In this document: positions 1-9,764 of the stretch, piece after piece
How the letters are laid out: the number at the start of each line of letters is the position of its first letter
Position numbering within the stretch: position 1 is the first letter of the stretch
DNA from: Nocardiaceae bacterium
Lineage (GTDB): Bacteria; Actinomycetota; Actinomycetes; Mycobacteriales; Mycobacteriaceae
Direction of reading: 5' to 3'
NCBI GenBank assembly: GCA_021372355.1
Contig: JAJFUQ010000009.1
Coordinates: forward strand, 1-40,820
Length of the DNA: 40,820 nt
Made by a program: the position numbers and the translations under genes
Notes under the pieces: model-generated
Databases searched by the model: none
What the model was told of the DNA's origin: nothing
Seen by the model: only the letters and a program-made list of their open reading frames with translations

Positions 1-1
1 C

Positions 2-328
2 ATCGCACCCACGACCGGGGAACTCGTGGCGATGGATTCACGCCAACGCATCTTCCCGAAACCCCTCGCGCAGTTCCTCGACCTGCGTGATGACCGCTGC
101 CGCACCCCGTACTGCGGGGCGCCGATCAAACACCACGACCACATCGTTCGGTCCCGCCACGGCGGACCGACCAGCGCCGAAGACGGGGCGGGCCGGTGTG
201 AATTCTGCAATTACCACAAGGAGGCACCCGGATTCAGCGAGAAACCCATCAACGGCGACCGGCACACCTTCGAAACCCGAACCCCGACCGGACACACGTA
301 CGAATCCACCGCACCACCGGTGATCTAG
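2..328 (+). CDS. HNH endonuclease, DUF222 type, C-terminal part (5' end outside window)
   Basis: The frame is open to the left window edge, so the real start lies outside and the ATG at 26 is internal. The visible part is the C-terminal HNH nuclease module: CRTPYCGAP gives a Cys-x4-Cys pair, HHDHI the HNH histidines, and CEFCNYHK a second Cys pair and the last His. This arrangement is typical of the multicopy DUF222/HNH proteins of Mycobacteriales, which are thought to be metal-dependent DNA nucleases of selfish or unknown role. The N-terminal DUF222 part is not visible, so the subfamily is inferred from the HNH module alone. It ends 25 bases before the next gene on the same strand; no functional link is evident. 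Confidence 0.85.
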   Translation: MAPTTGELVAMDSRQRIFPKPLAQFLDLRDDRCRTPYCGAPIKHHDHIVRSRHGGPTSAEDGAGRCEFCNYHKEAPGFSEKPINGDRHTFETRTPTGHTYESTAPPVI

Positions 329-353
329 GTAAAGGGGAAATACGCTGAACGAC

Positions 354-3044
354 ATGGATGCGGCCGAGGAGCTGAGCCGCCGGATCGCCGGCGAGGTGGA
401 TGCTTCGCCACGACGTCGCGCCGAGTACTCGTCGGACGCCTCCAACTACCGTGTGCTGCCGCAGGCGGTCGTGTTCCCACGGTCGAGCGAAGACGTTGCG
501 TCGACGTTGGAGTTCGCGTCCGCCAACGGAATTCCGATCACCGCGCGCGGTGGCGGAACTTCGGTCGCGGGCAACGCCGTGGGGCCAGGCTTCGTGCTCG
601 ACCTCAGCCGACACTTCAATCGGCTCGTCGACATCGACCCCGACAAGCGCACGGCGATCGTCGAGCCCGGCATCGTCCTGGCGTCACTCCAGGCGGCCGC
701 CGCACCGCACGGCCTGCGCTTCGGACCCGACCCGTCGACGCAGAGTCGTTGCACACTCGGCGGGATGATCGGCAACAACGCGTGCGGTCCGCGTGCCGTC
801 GCGTGGGGCCGGACCAGCGACAACGTGATTGAGCTCGAGGTGCTGCGTAGCGACGCATCCCCGCTGATCCTCGGTCCGGGCACCGCCGGATTCGAAGACT
901 TCACGTTGGCGCACCTGGCCGTCATCCGGACCGAACTCGGCCAATTCGAACGGCAGGGGTCGGGCTACGGGCTCGAGCATCTGCTCCCCGAGCGCGGGGC
1001 CGATGTCGCCAAAGCGTTCGTCGGATCGGAGGGCACCCTCGGCGTCGTCACGCAGGCGACCGTCCGATTGGTCGAGATCCCCAAAGCGACCGTCCTCGTC
1101 ATCCTCGGCTACGGCGACATGGCCAAAGCGGCCGTGGACGTCGCCAACTTCGCCCACCTGGGACCGACCGCTGTCGAGGGCTTCGATTCCGGGCTCATCG
1201 ACATCGTGCGACAGCACGGTCGCACCCCGCCGGAGCTGCCGAAAGGTAATGGCTGGCTGTTCGTGGAGCTCGCCGGTGAGACGTTTGCGGAGGCGATGGC
1301 GGCGGCACAGCAGGTCGCCGCCGGGCGCACCGCCCGGATCGTCGCCGACCACACCGAGGCGGTTGTGCTGTGGGCGATCCGCGCCGACGGCGCCGGCCTG
1401 GCGGGCCGGATCAACGGCGAACCCGCGTGGCCGGGCTGGGAAGACGCGGCGGTACCGCAACAGAACCTGGCCGCCTACCTGCGCGAATTCGACGCCCTGA
1501 AGCGCGCATACAACGCTTCCGGTCTGACCTACGGCCATTTCGCCGACGGTTGCATCCACACGCGCCTGACGCTGCCGATGGCAAAGGCGCCCAAGCACTT
1601 CCGTGCGTTCATGCTCGACGCGGCCCGACTCGTCGCCAAACACAACGGCTCTCTATCCGGCGAACACGGCGACGGACGCGCCCGAGGCGAACTCCTGTCA
1701 ATCCTCTACTCGCCGGAGGTGCTGCGTGCGTTCGCCGAGTTCAAGCACCTGTTCGACCCGATCGGACTGTTGAATCCCGGCGTGATGATCGATCCGCAGC
1801 CGCTCGACACCGACCTTCGGAGGCCGCGCAAGTCAGCCGGAAAATCGGCGTTCGCGCTCGCGCACGATCGCGGCGACCTGTCGATGGCCGTGCACCGGTG
1901 CGTTGGGGTCGGGAAATGCCGCGCCGATGCACCCGGTTTCATGTGCCCGAGCTTCCGCGCGACGCGCGATGAGAAGGACAGCACCCGTGGCCGCGCGCGG
2001 GTTCTGCAGGAGGTCATCGACGGCAGCCTCTCCTGGTCGTCTGACGCGGTCGAGGAATCGCTCGATCTCTGTCTCTCATGCAAGGCATGTGCCACGGACT
2101 GCCCGGCCGGGGTCGACATGGCGACCTACAAGTCGGAGGTCCTCCATCGTCGCTACCAGCGGAAACTGCGGCCGCTGAGCCATTACTCCCTGGGACGACT
2201 CCCGGCCTGGCTGCTGATGGCAACGAGGGTTCCACGCCTCACGAACGCGCTGACACGAACTCGAACCGCGAAGCGACTCGCCGGCATCGATCCCCGGCGC
2301 ACCCTCCCAAAGCTCGCGCACAAACGCTTCACCGGGTCCGGAACGGGCGAGGTCATGCTGTTCGCCGACTCGTTCACGCGGGCGTTTGCGCCGCAGGTAC
2401 TCGAGGCCGCGCGGCATGTCATCACATCCACCGGGCGGTCGGTCGGAGTGAGCCCCGCATCCGCATGCTGCGCGCTCACGTGGGTCACGACCGGCCAACT
2501 CACGACCGCCAAGCGTCGACTCGAGCGAACCGTCGACGCGCTGTGGCCGCACGTGAGCCGCGGCGGACTCATCGTCGGCGTCGAACCCTCGTGCCTGGCT
2601 GCCCTCAAGAGCGATCTACCGGAATTGGTAGACGACCCAAGAGCCAGGCAGATTGCCGCCGCGACCCGCACCCTCGCTCAGTTCCTCCTCGAGCAGCCCG
2701 AATGGCAGATCCCCGACCTGCACGGGAAACGATTCGTCGCTCAACCGCACTGTCACCAGCACGCGGTCTTCGGATTCGCCCACGATCGGGCCTTGCTCCG
2801 ACGTGCCGGCGCCGAGGTGACCGAGATCAGTGGGTGCTGCGGTCTGGCGGGCAACTTCGGTATGGAAAGTGGCCATTTCGACGTGTCGATGGCGATCGCG
2901 GCCAATGGCATCGGTCCGGCCCTCGCGACGGGCGACACGCTGCTCGCCGACGGCTTCTCGTGCCGCACTCAGGCCGCACAGCTCAACGCACCTGCACTCA
3001 CTCTCGCCGAACTGCTCTACGCGGCGATGGGCACCGGCAGATGA
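354..3044 (+). CDS. FAD-binding and iron-sulfur oxidoreductase, D-lactate/D-2-hydroxyacid dehydrogenase type (GlcD-GlcF fusion)
   Basis: An 896-residue protein joining a GlcD-like flavin part to a GlpC/GlcF-like iron-sulfur part. Residues 35-240 are the FAD_binding_4 domain (ARGGGTSVAGNAVG at 64-77, GGMIGNNACGPRA at 136-148). Residues 245-480 are the FAD-oxidase C-terminal domain, with the SGEHGDGR active-site motif near 435-442. Cysteines 516, 522 and 531 followed by 573, 576, 579 and 583 fit two [4Fe-4S] clusters, though the first has irregular spacing (C-x5-C-x8-CP). Two CCG-type regions lie near 700 (SACCAL) and 830 (SGCCGLAGNFG). The family oxidises D-lactate or another D-2-hydroxyacid and passes electrons to the quinone pool at the membrane; the exact substrate cannot be read. 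Its last 28 bases overlap tail-to-tail with the kinase gene on the other strand. Confidence 0.88.
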   Translation: MDAAEELSRRIAGEVDASPRRRAEYSSDASNYRVLPQAVVFPRSSEDVASTLEFASANGIPITARGGGTSVAGNAVGPGFVLDLSRHFNRLVDIDPDKRTAIVEPGIVLASLQAAAAPHGLRFGPDPSTQSRCTLGGMIGNNACGPRAVAWGRTSDNVIELEVLRSDASPLILGPGTAGFEDFTLAHLAVIRTELGQFERQGSGYGLEHLLPERGADVAKAFVGSEGTLGVVTQATVRLVEIPKATVLVILGYGDMAKAAVDVANFAHLGPTAVEGFDSGLIDIVRQHGRTPPELPKGNGWLFVELAGETFAEAMAAAQQVAAGRTARIVADHTEAVVLWAIRADGAGLAGRINGEPAWPGWEDAAVPQQNLAAYLREFDALKRAYNASGLTYGHFADGCIHTRLTLPMAKAPKHFRAFMLDAARLVAKHNGSLSGEHGDGRARGELLSILYSPEVLRAFAEFKHLFDPIGLLNPGVMIDPQPLDTDLRRPRKSAGKSAFALAHDRGDLSMAVHRCVGVGKCRADAPGFMCPSFRATRDEKDSTRGRARVLQEVIDGSLSWSSDAVEESLDLCLSCKACATDCPAGVDMATYKSEVLHRRYQRKLRPLSHYSLGRLPAWLLMATRVPRLTNALTRTRTAKRLAGIDPRRTLPKLAHKRFTGSGTGEVMLFADSFTRAFAPQVLEAARHVITSTGRSVGVSPASACCALTWVTTGQLTTAKRRLERTVDALWPHVSRGGLIVGVEPSCLAALKSDLPELVDDPRARQIAAATRTLAQFLLEQPEWQIPDLHGKRFVAQPHCHQHAVFGFAHDRALLRRAGAEVTEISGCCGLAGNFGMESGHFDVSMAIAANGIGPALATGDTLLADGFSCRTQAAQLNAPALTLAELLYAAMGTGR

Positions 3045-5260
3045 ACCCGTAACCACGTCACCGTGTCGGCGACCGTCAGCTGAAACTCGCCGTCTGCCAA
3101 CGCATCCCGCACGAGAGCTCGAACGTTGTCGGTGCTGTCGCTCACGACGCTAACGGTGACTGCCTCCTCGGACGAGGACACCACCAGGCGAACCCGATCG
3201 TTCGAGCCCTCCACCAGGTGATCGATCGCCGAGGCAACCGGTTCGATGTCGTGGTCGGCGAGGTCCGGTGGCCGCGACTGGACGTCGAACGTCACATCGA
3301 CTCCCCGATCGGCCGCCGCATCGAACACCGGGCGCAGTCGCTGCATGAGCGGATGCTCGAACGAGTCCGCTTGCGCGAAGAGCCTGCGGAGACGCGAATA
3401 CTCGGCCTGTGCCCGCTCTTGAACCCGCGGGTCTGCGGCCTGAAGCGAACGATCGGACAAGCCGCCGAGCAGCGCGATGACCTCGGTCGTCAGTCTTTCG
3501 AACCGCTTTCGGTAGTCCTGTTGCAGGGCTTGTTCCACTGCGAAACGAGTCTGCGCGGCGTGCTGTGCGCGACCGAGCTCCTCGGCCCGGTGCACCGCCT
3601 CGGCGAGCAACCAGCCACAGAACATCCCCGCAACCTGCATGCTGGCGATCGACGCGACGTTGTATCCCGCCCACTCGATGACCGTCCCGGTGGGACTTCT
3701 CCACACCATGATCACGGTGTCCACGACCCACATCGCTCCGAGGATTCCCGCACCGATCCAGACTCGACGCCACGATCCGACCCATCCACACAGCACGGCG
3801 ACCAGCGCCCACCCCACTGCGTTCGTCACCCAGTTCTGCACGCTGAGGAAATCCGAGGTCGGCAGGGTGACCAGGTACCAGTGGTCGAGGACAACCAAGA
3901 GCACGACCCATAGCCAGCGCAAGAACATGAACCGTTCGCGAACGAGGAACCAGACGACGATCCACGTACCGAACAGCATCGCGGCGGTGACGGTCGACAG
4001 GCCCCACTTGATCCCGTCGACCCCGAACACGATGAGCACCAGCTGAATGAGCAGGAGAACCTGCGCGAACGCGAGCCCGTATTGAAAGCTCCGCAGCACT
4101 CGGCCCACATCGGTCAGCTCGGCGGCCTCGGCCTCGGCCTCGACTTCAGCCGACGGAGCCGGCCAGCGCAGCGACACCGTGGTGCCCGCGCCAAGCGAAC
4201 TCGAAATCTCAGCCGATCCGTCCGCCCGCCGCATGCGCTCGTCGATCGAAAACCGCAATCCGAACCCGCGCCCGAGTTCGGCGGGATCGAATCCGATGCC
4301 GTCGTCGGTCACCGTGACGAGCTCCGGCATGACGTCCACCAGCACAGACGTCGCGTAGGCGTGGCGATCGACATTGTTGAGCGCTTCGCGAACGACGGCC
4401 ATCACCGAACCGGCGATCATCTGGCTGACGACGACCGGTTCCGAGCTACGCACCGTGACCTGCGTCCGGCATTCGGCGCACACTCGTACCAGTCCCGCCA
4501 CGAGATCGACGTCGCGATCCGATCCGACCGTGTTCGACGTATCGGTCAGCACCGCGACATCGCGCGCCGCCTGCACCGCCAGTCGCTCGGGATCGAGGTG
4601 ACCCGCATTCGCTACCATCAGGAGCGTCGATGCGGCGGTGTCATGCAGGGTCGCGAATTGTTCGCGCTCGTAACGGATTCGGGCCACGGCAACGCGCTCC
4701 CGCAACTGGGCCCGTCGGGCCTCCGCGTCCGCGGTATCGCTGGCCGCGGCCGCCTTGAGCACCATGCGCCGAATCCACGTGGCCGCCCACCAGTTGATCG
4801 CGAAGATCATGATGCTCGAACTCGGCGCTCCATAGAGCAGGTGATCACCGATCGCGCTGGACATCGTCACGGCGGCCATCACCGCGAATGACCAGCGCTT
4901 TTGATGCGAGATCGCCACCGCGACCACGACCGGATACGCGAGCACCCGAGTCACCGACATGGTGACGTCCGCAATGGTCGCCGGCACAATCGCGAACTCG
5001 AGCAGGCCCGCGGCGACCGCGATCGCGACATCGCACACGACATAGCGCTCCGACACATCGCGGCTGCAGAGTCGCCGGACCGACCAGACCGCCGTCAACC
5101 CGAACAGGACGACGCCGGTGATCGTGCGTTCCGACTGCGCCAGATAGACCAGCGACACCAGCAGGAATGCGGCGTTGCGCATGACCAGCGCGACGACGTC
5201 GGTCTGCTGCCGAATGCCGGCTTGAACAAGGCCCTGCGGGGGCCGCACCGTCGCGCTCAC
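3017..5260 (-). CDS. Membrane histidine kinase with second degenerate kinase half (array copy 4)
   Basis: 747 residues from a GTG at 5260 that overlaps the upstream gene's TGA (GTGA), replacing a longer reading with ATG at 5296. N-terminal half: about six membrane helices (25-168), a NarL/DesK-like phosphoacceptor motif FATLHDTAAS with His206, N box REALNNVDRH (291-300), G1 box DDGIGF (319-324), G2 box GFGLRFSI (332-339) and GAGT (357-360). Second half: another block of about six helices (about 385-545), then a kinase-like segment where the His position reads RFERLTTEV and the N and G boxes are lost (AIDHLVEG, VVSDSTDN). I infer an active kinase coupled to an internal pseudokinase. CAEC at 261-264 is also present in copy 3. 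It is last in the array and closest to copy 3. No response regulator is adjacent; the signal is unknown. Confidence 0.85.
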   Translation of the reverse strand: MSATVRPPQGLVQAGIRQQTDVVALVMRNAAFLLVSLVYLAQSERTITGVVLFGLTAVWSVRRLCSRDVSERYVVCDVAIAVAAGLLEFAIVPATIADVTMSVTRVLAYPVVVAVAISHQKRWSFAVMAAVTMSSAIGDHLLYGAPSSSIMIFAINWWAATWIRRMVLKAAAASDTADAEARRAQLRERVAVARIRYEREQFATLHDTAASTLLMVANAGHLDPERLAVQAARDVAVLTDTSNTVGSDRDVDLVAGLVRVCAECRTQVTVRSSEPVVVSQMIAGSVMAVVREALNNVDRHAYATSVLVDVMPELVTVTDDGIGFDPAELGRGFGLRFSIDERMRRADGSAEISSSLGAGTTVSLRWPAPSAEVEAEAEAAELTDVGRVLRSFQYGLAFAQVLLLIQLVLIVFGVDGIKWGLSTVTAAMLFGTWIVVWFLVRERFMFLRWLWVVLLVVLDHWYLVTLPTSDFLSVQNWVTNAVGWALVAVLCGWVGSWRRVWIGAGILGAMWVVDTVIMVWRSPTGTVIEWAGYNVASIASMQVAGMFCGWLLAEAVHRAEELGRAQHAAQTRFAVEQALQQDYRKRFERLTTEVIALLGGLSDRSLQAADPRVQERAQAEYSRLRRLFAQADSFEHPLMQRLRPVFDAAADRGVDVTFDVQSRPPDLADHDIEPVASAIDHLVEGSNDRVRLVVSSSEEAVTVSVVSDSTDNVRALVRDALADGEFQLTVADTVTWLRVHLPVPIAA

Positions 5261-7488
5261 GCTGCCACGACCACCGGGAGGTGCACGCGAAGCCACGTCA
5301 CCCGGTCGGCGACCGTCAGCTGGAATTCCGTACCCGCCAGTGCATCGCTCGCTTGCGCGCGGCAGAGTTCGACGCAGTCACTGACGACACTCACCGTCAC
5401 CCGCACGTCGGACGACGAGACGACCAAGCGGACCCGATCGCTCGAACCCTGAACCAGATGATCGATCGCCGCGGCGAGCGGCGCGATTTCCTGCTCGGCG
5501 AGATCAGGGGGCCGCGACTGGACGTCGAATGTCACGTCGACGCCGCGGTCAGCCGCCGCATCGAACACCGGGCGCAGCCGTTGCATGAGCGGATGCTCAA
5601 ATGAGTCTGCTTGCGCGAAAAGCCTGCGGAGACGGGCGTATTCGGCTTGCGCTCGTTCTTGTACGACGGGCTGTCCGGCATTGAGTGACCGGTCCGCCAG
5701 CCCACTGAGCAGCGCGACGACCTCGGTCGTCAGCTTTTCGAATCGCTTGCGATAGTCCTCTTGCACGGCCTTTTCCACTGCCAGATGTGTCGCCGCCGCG
5801 TGCTGGGCGAGGCCCAGCAGTTCGGCTCGACGCACCGCCTCGGCGAGAAGCCAACCGAAGAACAGGGCACCTACCTGCATCGATGCGATCGAGGCAAGGC
5901 CGTATCCCGCGTACTCGACGATGGCGCTGGTCGGGACGCGCCACACCATGATCGCACTGTCGATGACCCACATCGTGACCACCATCGCGGTGGCGGCCAG
6001 GACCCGATTTCGTGTTCTGACCCATCCCGCGAACACCGCGACCGTGGCCCAGCCAACCGAGGTCGAGACCCAGTTCTGCATCTCGACCATCGCGTGGACC
6101 GGCAGCAACGCCACGTACCAGTGGTCGAACAGCGACAACGCGATGACCCACGCCCACCGCGCCGCCGCGACGTCCGCACGCACGGCGATCACGACGATCG
6201 GTCCCGTGACGGCGAGCATGCCGATCATCACCGCCGGCAGTCCGAACGAGATTCCACCCAAACCACCGAAGGCGAGGAACACCATCTCGACCAGAACCAG
6301 AAACTGAGCGGCGGCAAGGCCGTATTGGTAACTGCGGAGGACTCGAAGCACATCGATCGAATGCTCGGGTTCGTCGTCTTCCGGGGCTTGCTGCCACTGC
6401 ACGGACACCGTCGTGCCGGCACCCGGGGAACTGGCGATCACCGAGGAACCGCCGGCTCGACGCATCCGCGCATCAATCGACGCGCGCAAGCCGAAGCCGG
6501 CAGTCGCCTGCGCGGGGTCGAATCCCACACCGTCGTCGGTCACCATCACCGACTCCGGAGCCACACTCACCCGGACCGAGGTGGCGAAAGCATGCCGGTC
6601 GACGTTGTTGAGCGCCTCGCGCACCGCCGCCGCGACCGCTGCCGCGACCAGCTGCGACACCACGACGGGACCGCTTGCACAGAATTCAACGGGCGTGCAG
6701 CACTCGGCACACACTTCGTCGACGCACGCCACGAGATCGACGGTCGAATCCGACCCGATCCGATTCCTCGAATCGGTCAAGATGGCGACGTCGCGCGCAG
6801 CCTGGTTCGCCAGTCGCTGCGGATCGAGCACATCGGTGTCTGCGATCATGAGCAGCGTCGATGCCGCAGTGTCGTGCAGCGTCGCGAACTGCTCACGTTC
6901 GAATCGGATCCGCGCCGCCGCGACCCGTTCTCGCAATTTGGCCCGGCGAGCCAGAGCGTCCGCCGCGTCGCTTTCCGCACCGGCCCGCATCACCATGCGC
7001 CGCACCCACGTCGCCGCCCACCAATTGATCGCGAAAATCGCGATCGTCGCATAGCTCGGTGTCCCGAAGAGGATGAAGTCGCCCACTGCACTGGCCGCCG
7101 AGATCACCGCCGCCACCGTGAACGACCACCGCTTCGGCTGCGCGATCGCGACCGAAACCACTGCGGGGTAAGCGATCATCCGAGTCGACGCCATCGAGAG
7201 GTCGACGATGTCGGCAGGCACGATCACCGATGCGAGCAACGCGGCGGCGACTACGAACGCAACGTCGCCGACCAGCAAGGGTCGCGATAGATCCCGGCTG
7301 CGCAACCGCCAGGCGGACCAGCCGAGCAGCAGGCCAAACAGCACGACACCGGCGACCGAGCGCGGCGCCTGCAGCAGATAGACCGCGGCGACGAGCGCAA
7401 ACGCGCCGTTGCGCATCATCAGGGCGACGACTTCGGCCTGCTTGATGATGCCGCTCTGAACCAGGCCCTCGGCGGGAGGCAAGGTCAT
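5257..7488 (-). CDS. Membrane histidine kinase with second degenerate kinase half (array copy 3)
   Basis: 743 residues from the ATG at 7488; an in-frame GTG at 7494 overlaps the upstream TGA and would add two residues, mirroring the GTGA junction to copy 4. Architecture matches its neighbours: six helices (22-166), FATLHDTAAS with His205, REALNNVDRH (290-299), DDGVGF (318-323), GFGLRASI (331-338), a second helix block, then a degenerate kinase-like tail. The C-terminal region from LRRLFAQADSFEHPLMQRLR onward is essentially identical to copy 4 over about 45 residues, and the underlying DNA is also very similar, which points to recent duplication or gene conversion. A long upstream extension of the open frame runs antiparallel to copy 2 and is not coding. 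It probably forms a coupled operon with copies 1, 2 and 4. Confidence 0.85.
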   Translation of the reverse strand: MTLPPAEGLVQSGIIKQAEVVALMMRNGAFALVAAVYLLQAPRSVAGVVLFGLLLGWSAWRLRSRDLSRPLLVGDVAFVVAAALLASVIVPADIVDLSMASTRMIAYPAVVSVAIAQPKRWSFTVAAVISAASAVGDFILFGTPSYATIAIFAINWWAATWVRRMVMRAGAESDAADALARRAKLRERVAAARIRFEREQFATLHDTAASTLLMIADTDVLDPQRLANQAARDVAILTDSRNRIGSDSTVDLVACVDEVCAECCTPVEFCASGPVVVSQLVAAAVAAAVREALNNVDRHAFATSVRVSVAPESVMVTDDGVGFDPAQATAGFGLRASIDARMRRAGGSSVIASSPGAGTTVSVQWQQAPEDDEPEHSIDVLRVLRSYQYGLAAAQFLVLVEMVFLAFGGLGGISFGLPAVMIGMLAVTGPIVVIAVRADVAAARWAWVIALSLFDHWYVALLPVHAMVEMQNWVSTSVGWATVAVFAGWVRTRNRVLAATAMVVTMWVIDSAIMVWRVPTSAIVEYAGYGLASIASMQVGALFFGWLLAEAVRRAELLGLAQHAAATHLAVEKAVQEDYRKRFEKLTTEVVALLSGLADRSLNAGQPVVQERAQAEYARLRRLFAQADSFEHPLMQRLRPVFDAAADRGVDVTFDVQSRPPDLAEQEIAPLAAAIDHLVQGSSDRVRLVVSSSDVRVTVSVVSDCVELCRAQASDALAGTEFQLTVADRVTWLRVHLPVVVAA

Positions 7489-7490
7489 CG

Positions 7491-9764
7491 TCACGCTGCC
7501 ATGGACGCTGGGATGTGGACCCGAAGCCAGGTCACGCGGTCGGCAACGGTCAGTTGATAGTCGCCGTCGGCGAGCGCATCGCGCACCTGCGAACAAACGG
7601 CATCGTTCGAATCGCTCACAATGCTCACCGTCACGTGCCCGAGGGACGACGAAACGACGAGACGGATCCGTTCTTGCGCACCCTCGACCAGGTGGCCGAT
7701 CGCCGCGGACACCGCTTCGAGGTCCCGCGGTGCGAGCTCGGGTGGTCGCGACTGCACGTCGAGTGTGATGTCCACATTTCGCAGCGCCGCGGCATCGACC
7801 AACGGGCGCAAACGCTGCATGAGCGGGTGCTCGAACGACTCTGCCTGCGCGAAAAGACGCCGCAGACGGGCGTATTCGATGTGCGCCCGATCGCGGACCG
7901 CAGGCCGGTCGATCGGCATCGTGCCGTCGGCGATGCCACGCAGCAGGCCGACGATATCGGCCGTGAGGCTCGCGAAGTGTCGACGGTAGTCCTGCTGCAG
8001 CGCTTCCTCGACCGCACGGTGAGTCGCGATCGCATGCTGCTGCTCGCCGAGTGTCGCCGCGACTCGCACGGCTTCGGCGAGAACCCATGCGCACGCGATC
8101 GCTGCCGCCTGCATGGTCGCCACGGACGCGAGGCCGTAGCCCGAGTACTCGATGATTTCGCTGGTCGGGAGCCGCCAGATACGAATCGCGCCGCGGATCA
8201 CCCAGTACCCGACGATCAGCATGACGGCCACAACCGTCCGGCGTCCGGTGGTGACCCACCCACCGAGCAGGGCCACCAACACCCAGCCGACAGCAATCGC
8301 CACCCAGTTCGGAACCGCAGTCAGAAGGCCCGGCGGGAGGGTCGCAATTCGAACCAAGGCCATCACCACGACGATCGTGATGCACGCCCAGCGCAGCTTC
8401 TCGGCGCCGAAACGAATGACGACAACCGCGAGCCCGCTCATGAGGAACAGCGCGGCCACGACGACGGCCGACAACGGTGACGGAACTTTCGAAACACCGC
8501 CGAAGCCGATCACCAGCATCTCGATGTTGACCAGGAACGACGCGGCCGCCAGTCCATATTGGAAGCCGCGCACCACGCCCGCTACGTCAATCGGTTTGCC
8601 GGCCGGCGCGGGTGGAACAACCGGCCACATGAGTTTGACGATCGTTCCCGCACCCGGCGCGCTCGACACCGAGCCCGTTCCGCCCGCCCGCCGCATCCGA
8701 CCTTCGATCGAGAATCGCAGCCCGAAACCGCGGCGTTCGTCCGGGTTGAAGCCGACTCCGTCATCGACGATCGACACCCGGCCCGGCTGGACGTCGATCG
8801 TCGATCGACTCGCGCCCGAATGTCGATCGACGTTGTTGAGGGCCTCCCGGGTGGCCGCCGCAACCATCGAGGCGATGAGCGCAGGCACCATGACCGGACC
8901 GTCGTGCGTCACCGTCACCGGGGTCCGGCATTCGCGACTGACCGCTTCCACCTGATCGACCAGATCGACCTGCCAGTCCGGATCCACGACCTCGGAACCG
9001 GTCGTCAGTACCTCGATGTCGCGCGCGGCCTGGGCGGACAGTCGTTTCGCGTCGAGGCCCGCGCTGTCGCCGACCATCATCAACGTCGACGCGGCGGTGT
9101 CGTGAAGCATCGCGAAGTGCTCGCGTTCGAATCGGATGCGCGCGGCGGCGACCTGCTCGCGCAGACGGGCCCGGTGCGCTTCGACGTATGCGGCGTCCGC
9201 GCTCGCCGCAGCACGTTGGATGAGACCGTGCACCCAGGTCGCGGCGGCCCAGCTGAACACGAAGGCCATGAGCGAAATATCCAGTCGCCCGAAGAGAATC
9301 GCGTCCCCGACTGCCGCCGCGCCGGTGACCAGCACCATCACCAGGCAAGACCACCGCGTCGCCCACACCACACCCGCGGCCACGATCATCGGATAGCCGA
9401 TTGCCCGGGTTGCCGACATCGACGCATCGGTGATCGTGGGCGACACGATCAACGGCGCAAGGAGTCCCGCCGCCACGACGAAGCCCACATCGACGATGCG
9501 CAACGAGCTGTCGTGCCGGGTGTAGATGCGGAACGCTGACCAGACCAGTAGAGCGCCGAACAGGGCGATCCCGGCCGGAGTCTTAATGGACTGCAGCAGA
9601 TAGACGAGCGAGACGAGAAGGAAGGCGACGTTTCGCCCGACGATTGCCACCACACGGGCTTGCCGGAACACGCGTGTCTCGACGGAGTTGGCGGAATCCG
9701 CCGTCGTCGAGGTCGGCATACGTTCGATTGTGTCACGCCCGACCAGCGCAGATACCGGTCTCAT
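7491..9764 (-). CDS. Membrane histidine kinase with second degenerate kinase half (array copy 2)
   Basis: 757 residues. The ATG at 9764 overlaps the TGA of copy 1 as ATGA, which favours it over an internal ATG 15 codons later and implies translational coupling. Helices fill about 38-185. The phosphoacceptor motif is FAMLHDTAAS with His221. Nucleotide-binding boxes are REALNNVDRH (306-315), DDGVGF (334-339), GFGLRFSI (346-353) and GAGT (371-374). The second half opens with the shared VVRGFQYGLA junction, has its own membrane block, and ends in the conserved ARLRRLFAQAESFEHPLMQR-type stretch followed by a kinase-like domain without catalytic boxes. The CAEC pair of copies 3 and 4 is reduced to one Cys (SREC). 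Role: presumed membrane sensor kinase of unknown signal and partner. Confidence 0.85.
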   Translation of the reverse strand: MRPVSALVGRDTIERMPTSTTADSANSVETRVFRQARVVAIVGRNVAFLLVSLVYLLQSIKTPAGIALFGALLVWSAFRIYTRHDSSLRIVDVGFVVAAGLLAPLIVSPTITDASMSATRAIGYPMIVAAGVVWATRWSCLVMVLVTGAAAVGDAILFGRLDISLMAFVFSWAAATWVHGLIQRAAASADAAYVEAHRARLREQVAAARIRFEREHFAMLHDTAASTLMMVGDSAGLDAKRLSAQAARDIEVLTTGSEVVDPDWQVDLVDQVEAVSRECRTPVTVTHDGPVMVPALIASMVAAATREALNNVDRHSGASRSTIDVQPGRVSIVDDGVGFNPDERRGFGLRFSIEGRMRRAGGTGSVSSAPGAGTIVKLMWPVVPPAPAGKPIDVAGVVRGFQYGLAAASFLVNIEMLVIGFGGVSKVPSPLSAVVVAALFLMSGLAVVVIRFGAEKLRWACITIVVVMALVRIATLPPGLLTAVPNWVAIAVGWVLVALLGGWVTTGRRTVVAVMLIVGYWVIRGAIRIWRLPTSEIIEYSGYGLASVATMQAAAIACAWVLAEAVRVAATLGEQQHAIATHRAVEEALQQDYRRHFASLTADIVGLLRGIADGTMPIDRPAVRDRAHIEYARLRRLFAQAESFEHPLMQRLRPLVDAAALRNVDITLDVQSRPPELAPRDLEAVSAAIGHLVEGAQERIRLVVSSSLGHVTVSIVSDSNDAVCSQVRDALADGDYQLTVADRVTWLRVHIPASMAA

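Noticed and set aside
5761..7290. 509-residue open frame on the plus strand
   Set aside because: It is antisense to kinase copy 3, its composition (Arg/His/Asp-rich) is that of a GC-rich shadow frame, and it shows no domain.
7489..8385. N-terminal extension of kinase copy 3 to position 8385
   Set aside because: The extension runs in another frame of copy 2 and has no kinase similarity; the real start overlaps or abuts the copy 2 stop, as at the other junctions.
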